Source of the DNA: Bacillota bacterium | GTDB lineage: Bacteria > Bacillota > Clostridia > Peptostreptococcales > Anaerovoracaceae | Assembly: GCA_017621195.1 (NCBI GenBank) | Contig: JAGATO010000153.1 | Span: 1-5,225, forward strand | Direction of reading: 5' to 3' | DNA: 5,225 bases | Shown here: piece by piece, positions 1-5,225 of the stretch | How the letters are laid out: every line of letters starts with the position of its first letter | Numbering within the stretch: the first letter of the stretch is position 1 | Position numbers and translations under genes: made by a program | Notes under the pieces: model-generated | Database searches by the model: none | Told to the model about the DNA's origin: nothing | What the model saw: the letters and a program-made list of their open reading frames with translations, nothing else

Positions 1-147
1 GCATCGGACATCAGGGTGGGACTGGTTCGCGGAATTCCCACCATCGCCTGCGCCTATGGCTTCGGCAGCTCGGAGGAATATCAGGGCGCAGACTGGATCG
101 TCAGCTCGGTTCGGGAGCTGGAAGAACGCCTGCTGTCTCTTTCCTGA
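1..147 (+). CDS. HAD-superfamily phosphatase, C-terminal fragment (phosphoglycolate phosphatase-like)
   Basis: The last 48 residues of a gene that begins before the window; frame 1 is open from base 1 to a TGA at 145-147. The segment DIRVGLVRGIPTIACAYGFG followed by SSEE and ADWIVSSVRELEERL matches the end of class IA HAD hydrolases (the Gph / phosphoglycolate phosphatase-like group). In that family a motif IV acidic pair is followed by a 'GI-T-V-YGFGS-EE' strand and loop, then 'ADWIV-SV-EL' and a final helix. Asp3 is probably the second acidic residue of motif IV, which helps bind Mg2+; the nucleophilic Asp and motifs II and III lie outside the window. These cytoplasmic enzymes hydrolyse small phosphate esters, and the substrate cannot be told from this fragment. 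The gene converges with the HPt gene, and both probably stop at the hairpin at 305-345. Confidence 0.8.
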   Translation, partial: ASDIRVGLVRGIPTIACAYGFGSSEEYQGADWIVSSVRELEERLLSLS

Positions 148-175
148 GCCGGCTCCTTTCGATTCCGTCCAAATC

Positions 176-225
176 CATTGCAGCTGACCTATCCGATCGA
201 TAACCTGACCTACTGCGATGCAATG
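176..225. repeat. Small intergenic inverted repeat enclosing a direct repeat
   Basis: CATTGCA (176-182) and TGCAATG (219-225) are perfect inverted 7-mers. Between them the 8-mer CTGACCTA occurs twice, at 184-191 and 205-212, exactly 21 bases apart. The structure lies between the HAD stop codon and the terminator, in DNA with no credible gene. It could be a remnant of a dispersed intergenic element, a protein site, or chance; there is no T-tract, so it is not itself a terminator. Confidence 0.3.
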
Positions 226-267
226 AAAGTCGAAAATCCCCCGAATAGGCGGAGCTATGTACGTCAA

Positions 268-298
268 CAAAAAACAAAGAAAGGGGCTATAACGCCCC
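268..298 (-). terminator. Possible second terminator for the HPt gene
   Basis: Read on the minus strand, GGGGC (298-294) and GCCCC (287-283) can form a 5-bp GC stem with a 6-base loop. It is followed directly by a T-rich run with two short interruptions, which includes six T in a row (274-269). It lies downstream of the stronger hairpin at 305-343, so it could act as a backup terminator for minus-strand transcription. The stem is short, hence the low confidence. Confidence 0.35.
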
Positions 299-304
299 CC
301 GATG

Positions 305-345
305 AAAACAGCAGGAGCCAAAGACAAGGTCTCCTGCTGTTTTTT
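305..345. terminator. Bidirectional intrinsic terminator between convergent genes
   Basis: AAAACAGCAGGAG (305-317) and CTCCTGCTGTTTT (331-343) form a perfect 13-bp stem around a 13-base loop. On the + strand the stem ends in a run of six T (340-345). On the - strand the same arms end in four T, then C. It sits 18 bases past the HPt stop codon on the minus strand and about 160 bases past the HAD stop codon on the plus strand, so it can end both transcripts. The HPt gene is the clearer client because of its short distance. Confidence 0.8.
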
Positions 346-363
346 CATATCGTCTGCTCTCCA

Positions 364-744
364 TCATATTATCGCTTCCTCTTTCAACTCCAGATATTTT
401 CGGATCGACGACACCGTAATCGCATAATCATCGCTGACCTGGTTCATCAACACCTCTGCCGCTTTCGGGATCCCTTCCGTTTCGGGACGCAGTTCCTCCG
501 TCAGCTGAGACACCGATGTCAAAAGGCGGGAAAAGCTCAGGTTGGCACACACTCCCTTCAGTGTGTGGGCGGCCTGAAAGGCTTCTTCTCTGTTCTTCGC
601 TTTCATCGCCTGACGCAAGGTCTCAAAGCTCTGATCCTCCAGAAATCTGGCGATGAACTTCTCCACCAGCTTGAGGCTGGGGAGCCGTCCGCTGACCTCG
701 GCATAACTTCCTTCCATTTCCCGATAACATTCCTCAATGGTCAT
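364..744 (-). CDS. Stand-alone histidine phosphotransfer (HPt) domain protein
   Basis: A 126-residue cytoplasmic protein that is essentially one HPt domain, an all-alpha bundle carrying phosphate between response-regulator receiver domains in multistep phosphorelays. The signature AAHTLKGVCANLSF lies at residues 58-71; His60 is the predicted phospho-accepting residue and Lys63-Gly64 follow as is usual. Helices before it (EKFIARFLED, SFETLRQAMKAK) and after it (LLTSVSQLTEELR) fit the bundle. The ATG at 744-742 is preceded on the minus strand by AGGAGG (757-752) with a 7-base gap. No membrane segment, kinase or receiver domain is present. The partner, probably a hybrid histidine kinase, is elsewhere. 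The gene diverges from the HTH regulator and ends just before a strong terminator, so it appears to be transcribed alone. Confidence 0.9.
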   Translation of the reverse strand: MTIEECYREMEGSYAEVSGRLPSLKLVEKFIARFLEDQSFETLRQAMKAKNREEAFQAAHTLKGVCANLSFSRLLTSVSQLTEELRPETEGIPKAAEVLMNQVSDDYAITVSSIRKYLELKEEAII

Positions 745-869
745 ACGATCTCCTCCTGTCTTGTCCGTCCGTTCTCCTATTTCGTTCCGTTATGAATTCC
801 GGGTATAACAACTTGTCATTCGTTCTTACTGGTTTGTAACAAAAAATGAAAAGATAGTTTTATTTTTCC

Positions 870-897
870 ACCAATTTATTTATTATCATACCAATTT
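870..897. repeat. Direct repeat ACCAATTT, 20-bp period, at the HPt promoter
   Basis: ACCAATTT occurs at 870-877 and 890-897, exactly 20 bases (about two helical turns) apart. The copies flank the predicted HPt -10 box (885-890); the second copy shares one base with it and reaches into the spacer. This spacing would put two bound proteins on one face of the DNA, so an operator is possible. The region is AT-rich, so chance is not excluded. The neighbouring HTH regulator is one candidate binder, by inference only. Confidence 0.35.
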
Positions 898-913
898 TGT
901 CTTTAAAATTCAA
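885..913 (-). promoter_or_regulatory. Probable sigma-70/SigA promoter for the HPt gene
   Basis: On the minus strand TTGAAT (913-908) and TATGAT (890-885) are separated by 17 bases, close to the housekeeping consensus. The expected start is near 878, giving a leader of roughly 130 bases before the HPt start codon, long enough to hold regulatory structure. Within the leader a weak GTTAT/ATAAC hairpin (789-809) is visible, but no known riboswitch. Confidence 0.5.
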
Positions 914-963
914 TATGAAATCCCTCGTTTTGTCATTGAAACTGACGCATTTTTCGGTTTATA

Positions 964-992
964 TTGCATAAAAAACCATTCCCGTATATAAT
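964..992 (+). promoter_or_regulatory. Probable SigA promoter for the HTH regulator
   Basis: TTGCAT (964-969) and a perfect TATAAT (987-992) are 17 bases apart. Transcription would start near 999, just before the AGGAGG ribosome binding site at 1001-1006, giving a very short leader. A second possible promoter lies upstream: TTGAAA (936-941), 18-base spacer, TATATT (960-965); it would give a longer leader with more room before the ribosome binding site. Either or both may be used. Confidence 0.55.
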
Positions 993-1014
993 TCAAAAAA
1001 AGGAGGTTGTGAGT

Positions 1015-1476
1015 ATGATGCCTTTTGCTGAGAAGCTATCGTTCCTGATGCATATTACCGAAACTACCAATAAAGAACTGGCCATTGCGCTGTCCGTGGA
1101 TCCGTCTCTGATCAGCCTGATGCGTACCGGAAAGAGAAAGCTTTCCAAGAACCCTCTCCAATCCAGAAAGATGGCTCTCTTCTTCGCCAGACGCTGTCCT
1201 GCAGCCTTCCAGCGGCAGGCCCTGTCGGAGATGCTGGATCAAACCTCCATCAGTCTTTCCATGCCCGTGGACGAACTGGCCAACAGCCTGGAGTGTTGGC
1301 TGCGCGGTGACATGAATATGGCCAATACCATTTATCCAGCCTTCAAACCCTTCCTCTGCAGCCGAACCTCCAGCCCCAGGCCGATTCGTTTTCCGCACCG
1401 TCGCCGGTGTCGCTTTGCACCTCTCAGAACCATACCATGTTCTTCTACGGCGAGAATGGCCGTCGGGAGGCCATGA
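1015..1476 (+). CDS. Helix-turn-helix regulator, N-terminal part (frameshifted from 1407-2543)
   Basis: The start is ATG at 1015, placed 8 bases after a perfect AGGAGG (1001-1006); an in-frame TTG at 964 lies inside the likely promoter and is rejected. Residues 1-60 resemble an XRE/Cro-type HTH: TNKELAIALSVDPSLISLM is a helix-turn-helix, followed by a basic RTGKRKLSKN stretch. Residues from about 61 to 110 are helical (MALFFARRCPAAFQRQALSEML, then VDELANSLECWLR). The frame stays natural to about MANTIYPAFKPFL, then becomes an arginine- and proline-rich tail typical of out-of-frame reading, and stops at 1474-1476. The same bases read one position back give a normal linker that runs into the ORF ending at 2543. 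I take this as the DNA-binding end of one regulator cut by a frameshift. If it is really expressed alone, it would be a 153-residue DNA-binding protein. Confidence 0.65.
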   Translation: MMPFAEKLSFLMHITETTNKELAIALSVDPSLISLMRTGKRKLSKNPLQSRKMALFFARRCPAAFQRQALSEMLDQTSISLSMPVDELANSLECWLRGDMNMANTIYPAFKPFLCSRTSSPRPIRFPHRRRCRFAPLRTIPCSSTARMAVGRP

Positions 1477-2543
1477 CCCGAGTATTTCAGGAGATTCAGT
1501 CCATGAAGGAGTCCGGCTCCATCCTGACCGTAGTGGACGACAACCTGGACTGGCTGCTGTCGGACTTCATCTTAAGCAAAAAAATTCAAAGCGGCCTCAT
1601 GGATGCCATCGAACGTGGCTTTGTCTTTCATCAGATCATGCCGCCGCTGAACTACATCAATCGCTATACAGAATCGCTGAAATTCTGGATTCCCATCTAC
1701 GCCACCGGAAAAACAAACGTCTATTACTATCCCCGGCTTCGCGGAAACCTGTACCGTCACTCCATCGTCGTAGTGCCGGGTTGCTGCGTCCAGTACGCTT
1801 CCTCCGTGAGCATCGGCAGCACCAGCGATATCACCATGTTCTCCACCGATCTGAAGTTGGTCAGTGCCTTTGAAAAACAGTTCCACGAGCACTTATCTCT
1901 CTGCCGTCCTTCCCTTCACGTCAATCGGAATCCTTCGGACTTCGTTCCCTGCTTCCTGGACTTTTTCAGCCATCGGGGAGATACCGTTCAGGAGGTCAAT
2001 TCGCTGTCCATCAATACCATGCCCCGGGTGCTGTTGGAGCGGCTTATCTCCGAGTCCCCCATCCCGAAATTGTCTCACATCTTTCAGATGTATCTGGACG
2101 AGATGCCGCGATTCGAGGAGCGGTTCAGTCAGGAACCTTACATCGATATGTGCTATCTGGCCTCCGCCGAAGATGTTCGCGCCGGCATCATCCCTATCGC
2201 GGCACCGCTCCAGGCAGATAACGATCACCCGTGTTACACTCCGGAGACGTATTGCCTCCATCTGCTGAACATCATTCATCTGATGGATCGATATCCCAAC
2301 TATTCGTTCCTGCCGCTGCACGAATTCACTCCCGACTACAACCTGTTCGTCAATGAGGGCGGTGCCGCCCTTCTGGTCCGCACCATCGACCCCATCCTCC
2401 TGATGGAAATTCGCCGCCCGGCCATGATTACCGCCTTCTGGGAGCACCAGCTTCGCAAGGCCGAATCCTTGGGTTACGACGGAATCCACCGGGAAAAGAT
2501 CCGTATGACGCTGCGATCTCTGATCCAGGAGCTGGACGGTTGA
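1407..2543 (+). CDS. HTH regulator, C-terminal (putative sensor) part, frameshifted
   Basis: A 378-residue frame beginning at a GTG at 1407 with no ribosome binding site; the frame is in fact open from 1311, so the GTG is only the first nominal start. The region near FFYGENGRREAM (residues 12-23) and the alpha/beta-like stretch after it (SILTVVDDNLDWLL, FWIPIYATGKTNVYYYP, HSIVVVPGCCVQYASSV, HEHLSLCRPSL) recall the C-terminal half of a clostridial family of roughly 500-residue HTH proteins of unknown ligand. That recollection is from memory, not a search. No membrane segment or catalytic motif is evident. Other possible starts are ATG 1437 and ATG 1473; the latter overlaps the TGA of the N-terminal part as ATGA. 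It ends with TGA at 2541-2543, 128 bases before the dynamin-like gene. Function unknown; probably effector sensing for the HTH domain. Confidence 0.65.
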   Translation: MSLCTSQNHTMFFYGENGRREAMTRVFQEIQSMKESGSILTVVDDNLDWLLSDFILSKKIQSGLMDAIERGFVFHQIMPPLNYINRYTESLKFWIPIYATGKTNVYYYPRLRGNLYRHSIVVVPGCCVQYASSVSIGSTSDITMFSTDLKLVSAFEKQFHEHLSLCRPSLHVNRNPSDFVPCFLDFFSHRGDTVQEVNSLSINTMPRVLLERLISESPIPKLSHIFQMYLDEMPRFEERFSQEPYIDMCYLASAEDVRAGIIPIAAPLQADNDHPCYTPETYCLHLLNIIHLMDRYPNYSFLPLHEFTPDYNLFVNEGGAALLVRTIDPILLMEIRRPAMITAFWEHQLRKAESLGYDGIHREKIRMTLRSLIQELDG

Positions 2544-2589
2544 TCCTCGTACAAAAGGCGGTTCTACGATCATATCATTGTCTCTTTCC

Positions 2590-2618
2590 TTGTGGTTATG
2601 CACAGTTTATGGTAAGAT
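2590..2618 (+). promoter_or_regulatory. Probable promoter of the dynamin-like GTPase gene
   Basis: TTGTGG (2590-2595) and TAAGAT (2613-2618) are separated by 17 bases in AT-rich DNA between the regulator and the GTPase. The expected start near 2625 would give a leader of about 45 bases to the ribosome binding site and ATG at 2672. No T-tract hairpin separates it from the upstream gene, so readthrough from the regulator is also possible. Confidence 0.45.
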
Positions 2619-2671
2619 AATAATATATGCGTAAAAATAAGACAAAGGGAATATACGAGGAGGATCGTGTT

Positions 2672-4222
2672 ATGGATTCGCTCATTCTGAGCAAAGTAAA
2701 GATGGCCGGCATCATGCTGGGGGCTTCGGAGCTATGCAATGCTGAAGAAGCCCAGATCAAGGCCATTCAGGAAAAATTGGAACAACACCATATGACCGTA
2801 TCGGTCATCGGTCAATTTAAGCGCGGAAAATCCACGCTGGTTAACGCCCTGCTGGGAGAAAACATCCTTCCCACAGGCATCATTCCCATCACCGCAGCGG
2901 TGACGCTGATCCGCTACGGTGAACCTTCATCCTACGTCCATTTCAAGAACGGAAAGGTGCAGGCGGCTACCGCAGAGACCCTGGGCAGCTTCATCAGTGA
3001 ACAGACGAATCCCGACAACGTGTTGGGGATCTCCCACGTGAGTCTCACCACCAGGTCGCCGTTTTTAAAGAACGGCCTCACCTTCGTGGATACGCCGGGT
3101 GTAGGCTCCGTCCACAAGCACAATTCCGAAGCGGCTTACGCCTTCGTGAAGGAAAGCGACGCCGTCATCTTCATGCTCTCCGTGGACAGTCCCATCAACG
3201 AGATCGAGATCGAATTCCTGCGCAACGCTAAGGAATACGCCGGAAAGTTCTACTTCGCCGTCAACAAGATCGATACCGTGGATGAGGCGGAGCTGTCGGC
3301 CTATCTGTACTACTGTCAAAAGCTTTTGTGTACGCTGATGGAGGTGGACAGCGTCCACATCTATCCCGTCAGCGCCAAAAAGAACATCGGTCTGGAGGAG
3401 CTGAAGGAAAAGCTCACCGGAGACGCCGCTTCCGAGGTCCAGCAAATTCTGGAAGAATCCAGCCGTCGAAAGCTGATCAACATCGTCACCTCTTCCCTGG
3501 GACAGTTGGAGCTGTACTGGACGGCGCTGAAGATGCCCCTGAGCCAGTTCCACAGCCGGTTCTCCCGGATGAACGCCGCCTTCAGCGAGATTCAGGCCCA
3601 CGGTCTGGAGGATGCGGCCCAGCTGGAACTGAAGGGGGCAGAGCTGCTGGAAACCCTGCGGGCTCAGTACCGTCAGCGCGAGCCTCTCTTCGATTTTGCT
3701 GACGACGTCCAGCTGACCCAGCAGCTGACCCGGTTGTACAGCCAGCAGCTGACCTCTGTGGAGACACTGATCCGCACCACTGCCGATCAGCTGGCCATTC
3801 GCATCAACGAGCTGAAGCAGGAACTGAGCGACACCGTCACTCGTCTGTTCGCCATGGAATATCACTACCAGATGACCGAACGTACCGTCAGCGATGAAGA
3901 GGCGCCAGCCGATTGCCACAGGCAGCGGGTGGACGACTTCGTTTCCAACGTTCTGCCCGGCGCCATGGATCTGGGAAGCCGCGCCATCGAAACGGCCATG
4001 ATGGACAGCTACGAAACCCTGCTGCGGACGGAGACCCAGGTGCTGACCCAGGACTTTGCCCGAGATTCCAAAGAGGTCTGCGACCAGCTGAACGCCACGC
4101 TGAATTCCATTCTGTTGTACCGCGAGGAGAATTCTTCCACCGTGGCCCAGCGCATCAATCATCTGAACAAGCTGATCAAGAAATTAAAGCAGCTGCGGGA
4201 AGACCTGCAGCGCATGGCATAA
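2672..4222 (+). CDS. Bacterial dynamin-like GTPase
   Basis: A 516-residue large GTPase of the dynamin family. The ATG at 2672 is chosen because a perfect AGGAGG (2658-2663) lies 8 bases upstream; an in-frame ATG at 2627 is almost at the predicted transcription start. The G domain is complete: G1 P-loop GQFKRGKST (47-55), G2 in PITAAVT with Thr74, G3 DTPG (140-143), G4 NKID (198-201) and a G5-like SAK (234-236). After about residue 255 the protein is long, helical and rich in Leu, Gln and Glu, fitting the stalk of bacterial dynamins; the last 30 residues (HLNKLIKKLKQLREDLQRM) look like a basic coiled coil. No clear hydrophobic membrane segment is seen, so any membrane contact would be peripheral. 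Family members bind, fuse or remodel membranes after GTP-driven assembly. Many bacterial dynamins occur as tandem pairs, but only one is present here. Its exact cellular job is unknown. Confidence 0.88.
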   Translation: MDSLILSKVKMAGIMLGASELCNAEEAQIKAIQEKLEQHHMTVSVIGQFKRGKSTLVNALLGENILPTGIIPITAAVTLIRYGEPSSYVHFKNGKVQAATAETLGSFISEQTNPDNVLGISHVSLTTRSPFLKNGLTFVDTPGVGSVHKHNSEAAYAFVKESDAVIFMLSVDSPINEIEIEFLRNAKEYAGKFYFAVNKIDTVDEAELSAYLYYCQKLLCTLMEVDSVHIYPVSAKKNIGLEELKEKLTGDAASEVQQILEESSRRKLINIVTSSLGQLELYWTALKMPLSQFHSRFSRMNAAFSEIQAHGLEDAAQLELKGAELLETLRAQYRQREPLFDFADDVQLTQQLTRLYSQQLTSVETLIRTTADQLAIRINELKQELSDTVTRLFAMEYHYQMTERTVSDEEAPADCHRQRVDDFVSNVLPGAMDLGSRAIETAMMDSYETLLRTETQVLTQDFARDSKEVCDQLNATLNSILLYREENSSTVAQRINHLNKLIKKLKQLREDLQRMA

Positions 4223-4229
4223 CATTCAG

Positions 4230-4260
4230 GCACAATCGGAGATATCGTCAAGTGTTGTGC
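4230..4260. repeat. Inverted repeat GCACAA-N19-TTGTGC before the iadA-like gene
   Basis: Perfect 6-base inverted arms lie at 4230-4235 and 4255-4260 in the 75-base gap between the GTPase and the amidohydrolase. There is no following T-tract, so a terminator is unlikely and readthrough from the GTPase gene is plausible. No clear promoter is visible in the gap. The arms could be an operator or mRNA structure, or chance. Confidence 0.25.
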
Positions 4261-4297
4261 GGAGCCCAGAGCTTCGCGGAAATGGAGGAAAATTATC

Positions 4298-5225
4298 ATG
4301 TTGAAACTGATCAAGGGTGCAACCGTCTACGCGCCGGAGAAGCTTGGTGTCAAGGACGTCCTCATCGCAGCGGACAAAATTTGCGCCGTGAAGGATTCCA
4401 TCGAGTTGTCCGGAAACGTAGACGTGGAAGTCATCGACGGCACCGGAAAGATCCTGTCTCCCGGCTTCATCGACAGCCACGAGCATATCACCGGCGGCGG
4501 CGGCGAAGGCGGCTTCTCCACCAGAACCCCCGAAGCCACTCTGTCCGGCCTGACCCGCTACGGCATCACCACCGTGGTCGGCTGCATCGGTACCGACGGC
4601 ATCGGCCGCGACATGGCGGCTCTGGTTGCCAAGGCTCACGGTCTGGAAGAGGAAGGCGTCAGCACTTACATTTACAGCGGTTCCTATCAGGTTCCCGTTC
4701 ACACCCTGACCGGAAGTTTAATGAAGGACATCATGATGGTGGATAAGATCATCGGCGTGGGCGAAATCGCCATGTCCGACCACCGCTCCTCTCAGCCCAC
4801 CTTCGAGGAAATGGCCCGCATCGTGGCCGACATCCGCGTGGGCGGCATGCTCTCCGGCAAGGCCGGCATCATCAACATCCATCTGGGCGACAGCCCCCGC
4901 TGCATGGATCTGATCGAGCGCATCGTCAACGAGACGGAAATTCCCGCCACCCAGCTTTTACCCACTCACGTCAACAGAAATGAAATGCTGTTCCAGAAGT
5001 CCATCGAATACGCCAAGAACGGGGGCTACGTCGACTTCACCGGAAACGAAGACATCGATTATTGGGAAACCATCTGCGATGAAGTCCGTGTCTGCACCGG
5101 TATCAAGAGAATGCTGGACGCCGGCGTAGACGACAGCCACTTCACCATCTCTTCCGATGGTCAGGGAAGTCTTCCCATCTTCAATTCCGAAGGTGAATAC
5201 CTGGGCATCGGCATCGGCAAGGCAA
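4298..5225 (+). CDS. iadA: Isoaspartyl dipeptidase (beta-aspartyl-peptidase), 3' end outside window
   Basis: 309 residues of an amidohydrolase-superfamily enzyme; the frame is open to the window end. ATG 4298 follows GGAGG (4284-4288) by 9 bases. IadA removes N-terminal beta-linked (iso)aspartyl residues from dipeptides produced from damaged proteins, using a two-metal centre in a TIM barrel. Compared from memory with the E. coli enzyme, the metal ligands His61 and His63 (SHEH), His195, His224 and Asp287 are present. So are substrate or catalytic residues Glu70 in the GGGGEGG loop, Tyr130, Arg163 (SDHR), Arg227 and Ser291. The carbamylated bridging lysine (E. coli Lys162) has no match: the segment reads GVGEIAMSDHRSS, with Glu156 nearest and one extra residue. 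The E. coli protein is about 390 residues, so roughly 80 are missing at the end. It probably follows the GTPase gene by readthrough, as no promoter is seen between them. Confidence 0.9.
   Translation, partial: MLKLIKGATVYAPEKLGVKDVLIAADKICAVKDSIELSGNVDVEVIDGTGKILSPGFIDSHEHITGGGGEGGFSTRTPEATLSGLTRYGITTVVGCIGTDGIGRDMAALVAKAHGLEEEGVSTYIYSGSYQVPVHTLTGSLMKDIMMVDKIIGVGEIAMSDHRSSQPTFEEMARIVADIRVGGMLSGKAGIINIHLGDSPRCMDLIERIVNETEIPATQLLPTHVNRNEMLFQKSIEYAKNGGYVDFTGNEDIDYWETICDEVRVCTGIKRMLDAGVDDSHFTISSDGQGSLPIFNSEGEYLGIGIGKA

Larger units (their letters stand above)
1015..2543 (+). pseudogene. Complete frameshifted HTH regulator gene (both parts together)
   Basis: Joined across the frameshift, the two parts give one protein of about 508 residues: an HTH domain, a proline/glutamine-rich linker (the one-base-back reading around 1360-1410 gives LQPNLQPQADSFSAPSP), then a large C-terminal domain. 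Both frames are open together only from 1311 to 1476, so the shift lies there, most likely about 1345-1385. The pattern is that of a single-base deletion (equivalently, a -1 shift in reading). No canonical slippery heptamer was found in the zero frame. It may be a real mutation, a sequencing or assembly error, or less likely two coupled genes. Confidence 0.6.

Noticed and set aside
146..155. GAGCCGGCTC palindrome just after the HAD stop codon as a terminator
   Set aside because: It has no loop and no T-tract, so it cannot act as an intrinsic terminator; it is probably chance.
178..795. A 205-codon plus-strand open frame across the HPt gene
   Set aside because: It runs through the terminator hairpin and antisense to the clear HPt domain, with no ribosome binding site and an unnatural composition.
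813..937. Direct repeat TTGTCATT at 813-820 and 930-937 as an operator pair
   Set aside because: The copies are far apart in AT-rich DNA without symmetry or a helical relation to a promoter; chance is likely.
1341..1392. Programmed -1 ribosomal frameshift site in the regulator
   Set aside because: No X-XXY-YYZ heptamer in the zero frame was found in the overlap of the two frames, and no obvious downstream stem was seen.
1893..2603. A 236-codon minus-strand open frame over the regulator's C-terminal part
   Set aside because: It has a shadow-like composition with no domain I recognise, and the plus-strand frame looks like real protein.
3065..4162. A 365-codon open frame on the minus strand inside the GTPase gene
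   Set aside because: It is antisense to a well-conserved dynamin-like gene and shows no recognisable domain; it is explained by the GC-rich codon pattern of the real gene.
3913..4746. A 277-codon plus-strand open frame overlapping the GTPase end and the iadA start
   Set aside because: It is out of frame with two strongly supported genes and is rich in Arg, Gly, His and Gln as expected for a shifted reading of GC-rich DNA.

Overview
The window looks like a chromosomal segment from an anaerobic Gram-positive bacterium of the class Clostridia, probably a gut-type Oscillospiraceae/Lachnospiraceae relative. This is an inference from strong AGGAGG ribosome binding sites, GC-rich coding sequence set against AT-rich intergenic DNA, and protein families that I recall as typical of that group. 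No tRNA, rRNA, CRISPR array, transposase or phage gene is visible.

Layout: (1) 1-147, + strand, is the C-terminal end of a HAD-superfamily phosphatase. (2) 148-363 is a convergent intergenic region with a strong bidirectional hairpin terminator (305-345), a possible second minus-strand terminator and a small repeat structure. (3) 364-744, - strand, is a stand-alone histidine phosphotransfer (HPt) protein. (4) 745-1014 is an AT-rich divergent control region with a promoter facing each way and a 20-bp-spaced direct repeat at the HPt promoter. (5) 1015-2543, + strand, holds what looks like one helix-turn-helix regulator gene split over two frames: an N-terminal HTH part (1015-1476) and a long C-terminal part (1407-2543, one base back in frame). 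(6) 2672-4222, + strand, is a bacterial dynamin-like GTPase with its own probable promoter. (7) 4298-5225, + strand, is an isoaspartyl dipeptidase (IadA-type amidohydrolase) running off the window end; the position of the usual bridging lysine holds a glutamate.

The genes do not form an obvious single pathway. The HPt protein is a phosphorelay intermediate whose kinase partner is not in the window. The dynamin-like GTPase probably acts at membranes. IadA recycles isoaspartyl dipeptides from damaged proteins or the diet. The points most worth checking are the frameshift in the regulator, the Lys-to-Glu change in the amidohydrolase, and the architecture of the divergent promoter region. I found no convincing evidence of a new multi-gene system.
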